Assembly: GCF_002939705.1 (NCBI RefSeq)
Contig: NZ_MDCB01000005.1
Span: forward strand, 1-64,000
DNA length: 64,000 nt
DNA from: Xanthomonas albilineans
GTDB lineage: Bacteria > Pseudomonadota > Gammaproteobacteria > Xanthomonadales > Xanthomonadaceae
Direction: 5' to 3'
In this document: one piece after another, positions 63,799 to 64,000 of the stretch
How positions within the stretch are numbered: the stretch's first letter is position 1
Layout: every line of letters begins with the position of its first letter
Translations under genes and position numbers: made by a program
Notes under the pieces: model-generated
Seen by the model: the letters and a program-made list of their open reading frames with translations, nothing else
What the model was told of the DNA's origin: nothing
Databases searched by the model: none

Positions 63799-64000
63799 AT
63801 GTCGCACAAGATCGAATCCTCCTCCGCCACCATGACCCCGCGCGAGATCGTGCAGGAGTTGGACCGCCACATCGTCGGTCAGCACGACGCCAAGCGCGCG
63901 GTGGCGATCGCGCTGCGCAACCGTTGGCGGCGCATGCAGTTACCCGACGCGATGCGCGATGAAGTGATGCCCAAGAACATCTTGATGATCGGCCCCACCG
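63799..64000 (+). CDS. hslU: HslU ATPase (ClpY), 5' part only
   Basis: Unfoldase/ATPase of HslUV. Only the first 67 codons are in the window: [34 protein letters not shown] is the HslU N-terminus, and it ends at ILMIGPT, just before the Walker A lysine. The rest lies to the right. Same strand as hslV. Confidence 0.95.
   Translation, partial: MSHKIESSSATMTPREIVQELDRHIVGQHDAKRAVAIALRNRWRRMQLPDAMRDEVMPKNILMIGPT

Overview
This window is high-GC gammaproteobacterial DNA whose gene content and order point to the Xanthomonas group (Xanthomonadaceae). The strongest signs are a complete xpsE-F-G-H-I-J-K-L-M-N-D type II secretion operon in the Xanthomonas order, an HslV protease subunit with a 12-residue propeptide, and the lptM-dapF-DUF484-xerC run. 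The assignment rests on recalled family knowledge and was not searched. Both ends cut genes: a trimeric autotransporter adhesin on the left and hslU on the right.

Layout. 1-4908: YadA-like adhesin, then an exported subtilisin-like protease. 5144-16373: the xps type II secretion operon, followed by two GT2-like glycosyltransferases (to 18060). 18292-23776: a minus-strand sugar pair (FHS-family permease and AGE-family epimerase/isomerase) and a plus-strand glycogen branching enzyme, glgB. 24089-25242: a CAT-anticodon tRNA and a lower-GC gene of unknown function. 25538-28489: a FabR/DesT-type repressor divergent from a ferredoxin-reductase and acyl desaturase pair. 28844-32541: an NtrB/NtrC-like two-component pair, then a sigma-54 promoter and an exported protein made of two tandem repeats. 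32749-43392: a minus-strand glycogen/trehalose operon (glgA-treZ-malQ-treY-DUF2934-glgX). 43850-45643: a single-domain response regulator divergent from a PAS histidine kinase. 45983-50414: opgH, an esterase, an AlgR-like regulator and hemC. 50505-53998: a DUF481 membrane protein, WYL and HxlR regulators, a lipocalin and a small membrane protein. 54066-59806: two S9 prolyl-oligopeptidase-family enzymes flanking an aminotransferase. 60012-64000: lptM-dapF-DUF484-xerC and hslV-hslU.

How it fits together. Much of the window serves secretion and the cell envelope: type II secretion with an exported protease nearby, an adhesin, osmoregulated glucan synthesis, lipocalin, LptM. The rest is dominated by storage carbon and trehalose metabolism (GlgA/GlgB build glycogen, GlgX debranches it, TreY/TreZ turn alpha-glucan into trehalose, MalQ recycles maltodextrins) and by several local regulatory circuits. 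The best candidate for a little-described system is the 28844-32541 block. A sigma-54 activator and its kinase lie immediately upstream of a near-consensus -24/-12 promoter. That promoter has a perfect IHF-consensus match and helically phased repeats upstream, and it would drive a single secreted duplicated-domain protein. Several other intergenic regions hold clean inverted repeats (upstream of xpsE, glgA, opgH, the desaturase operon and the DUF481 gene) that look like operators. No insertion sequences, CRISPR arrays, rRNA genes or prophage were seen.
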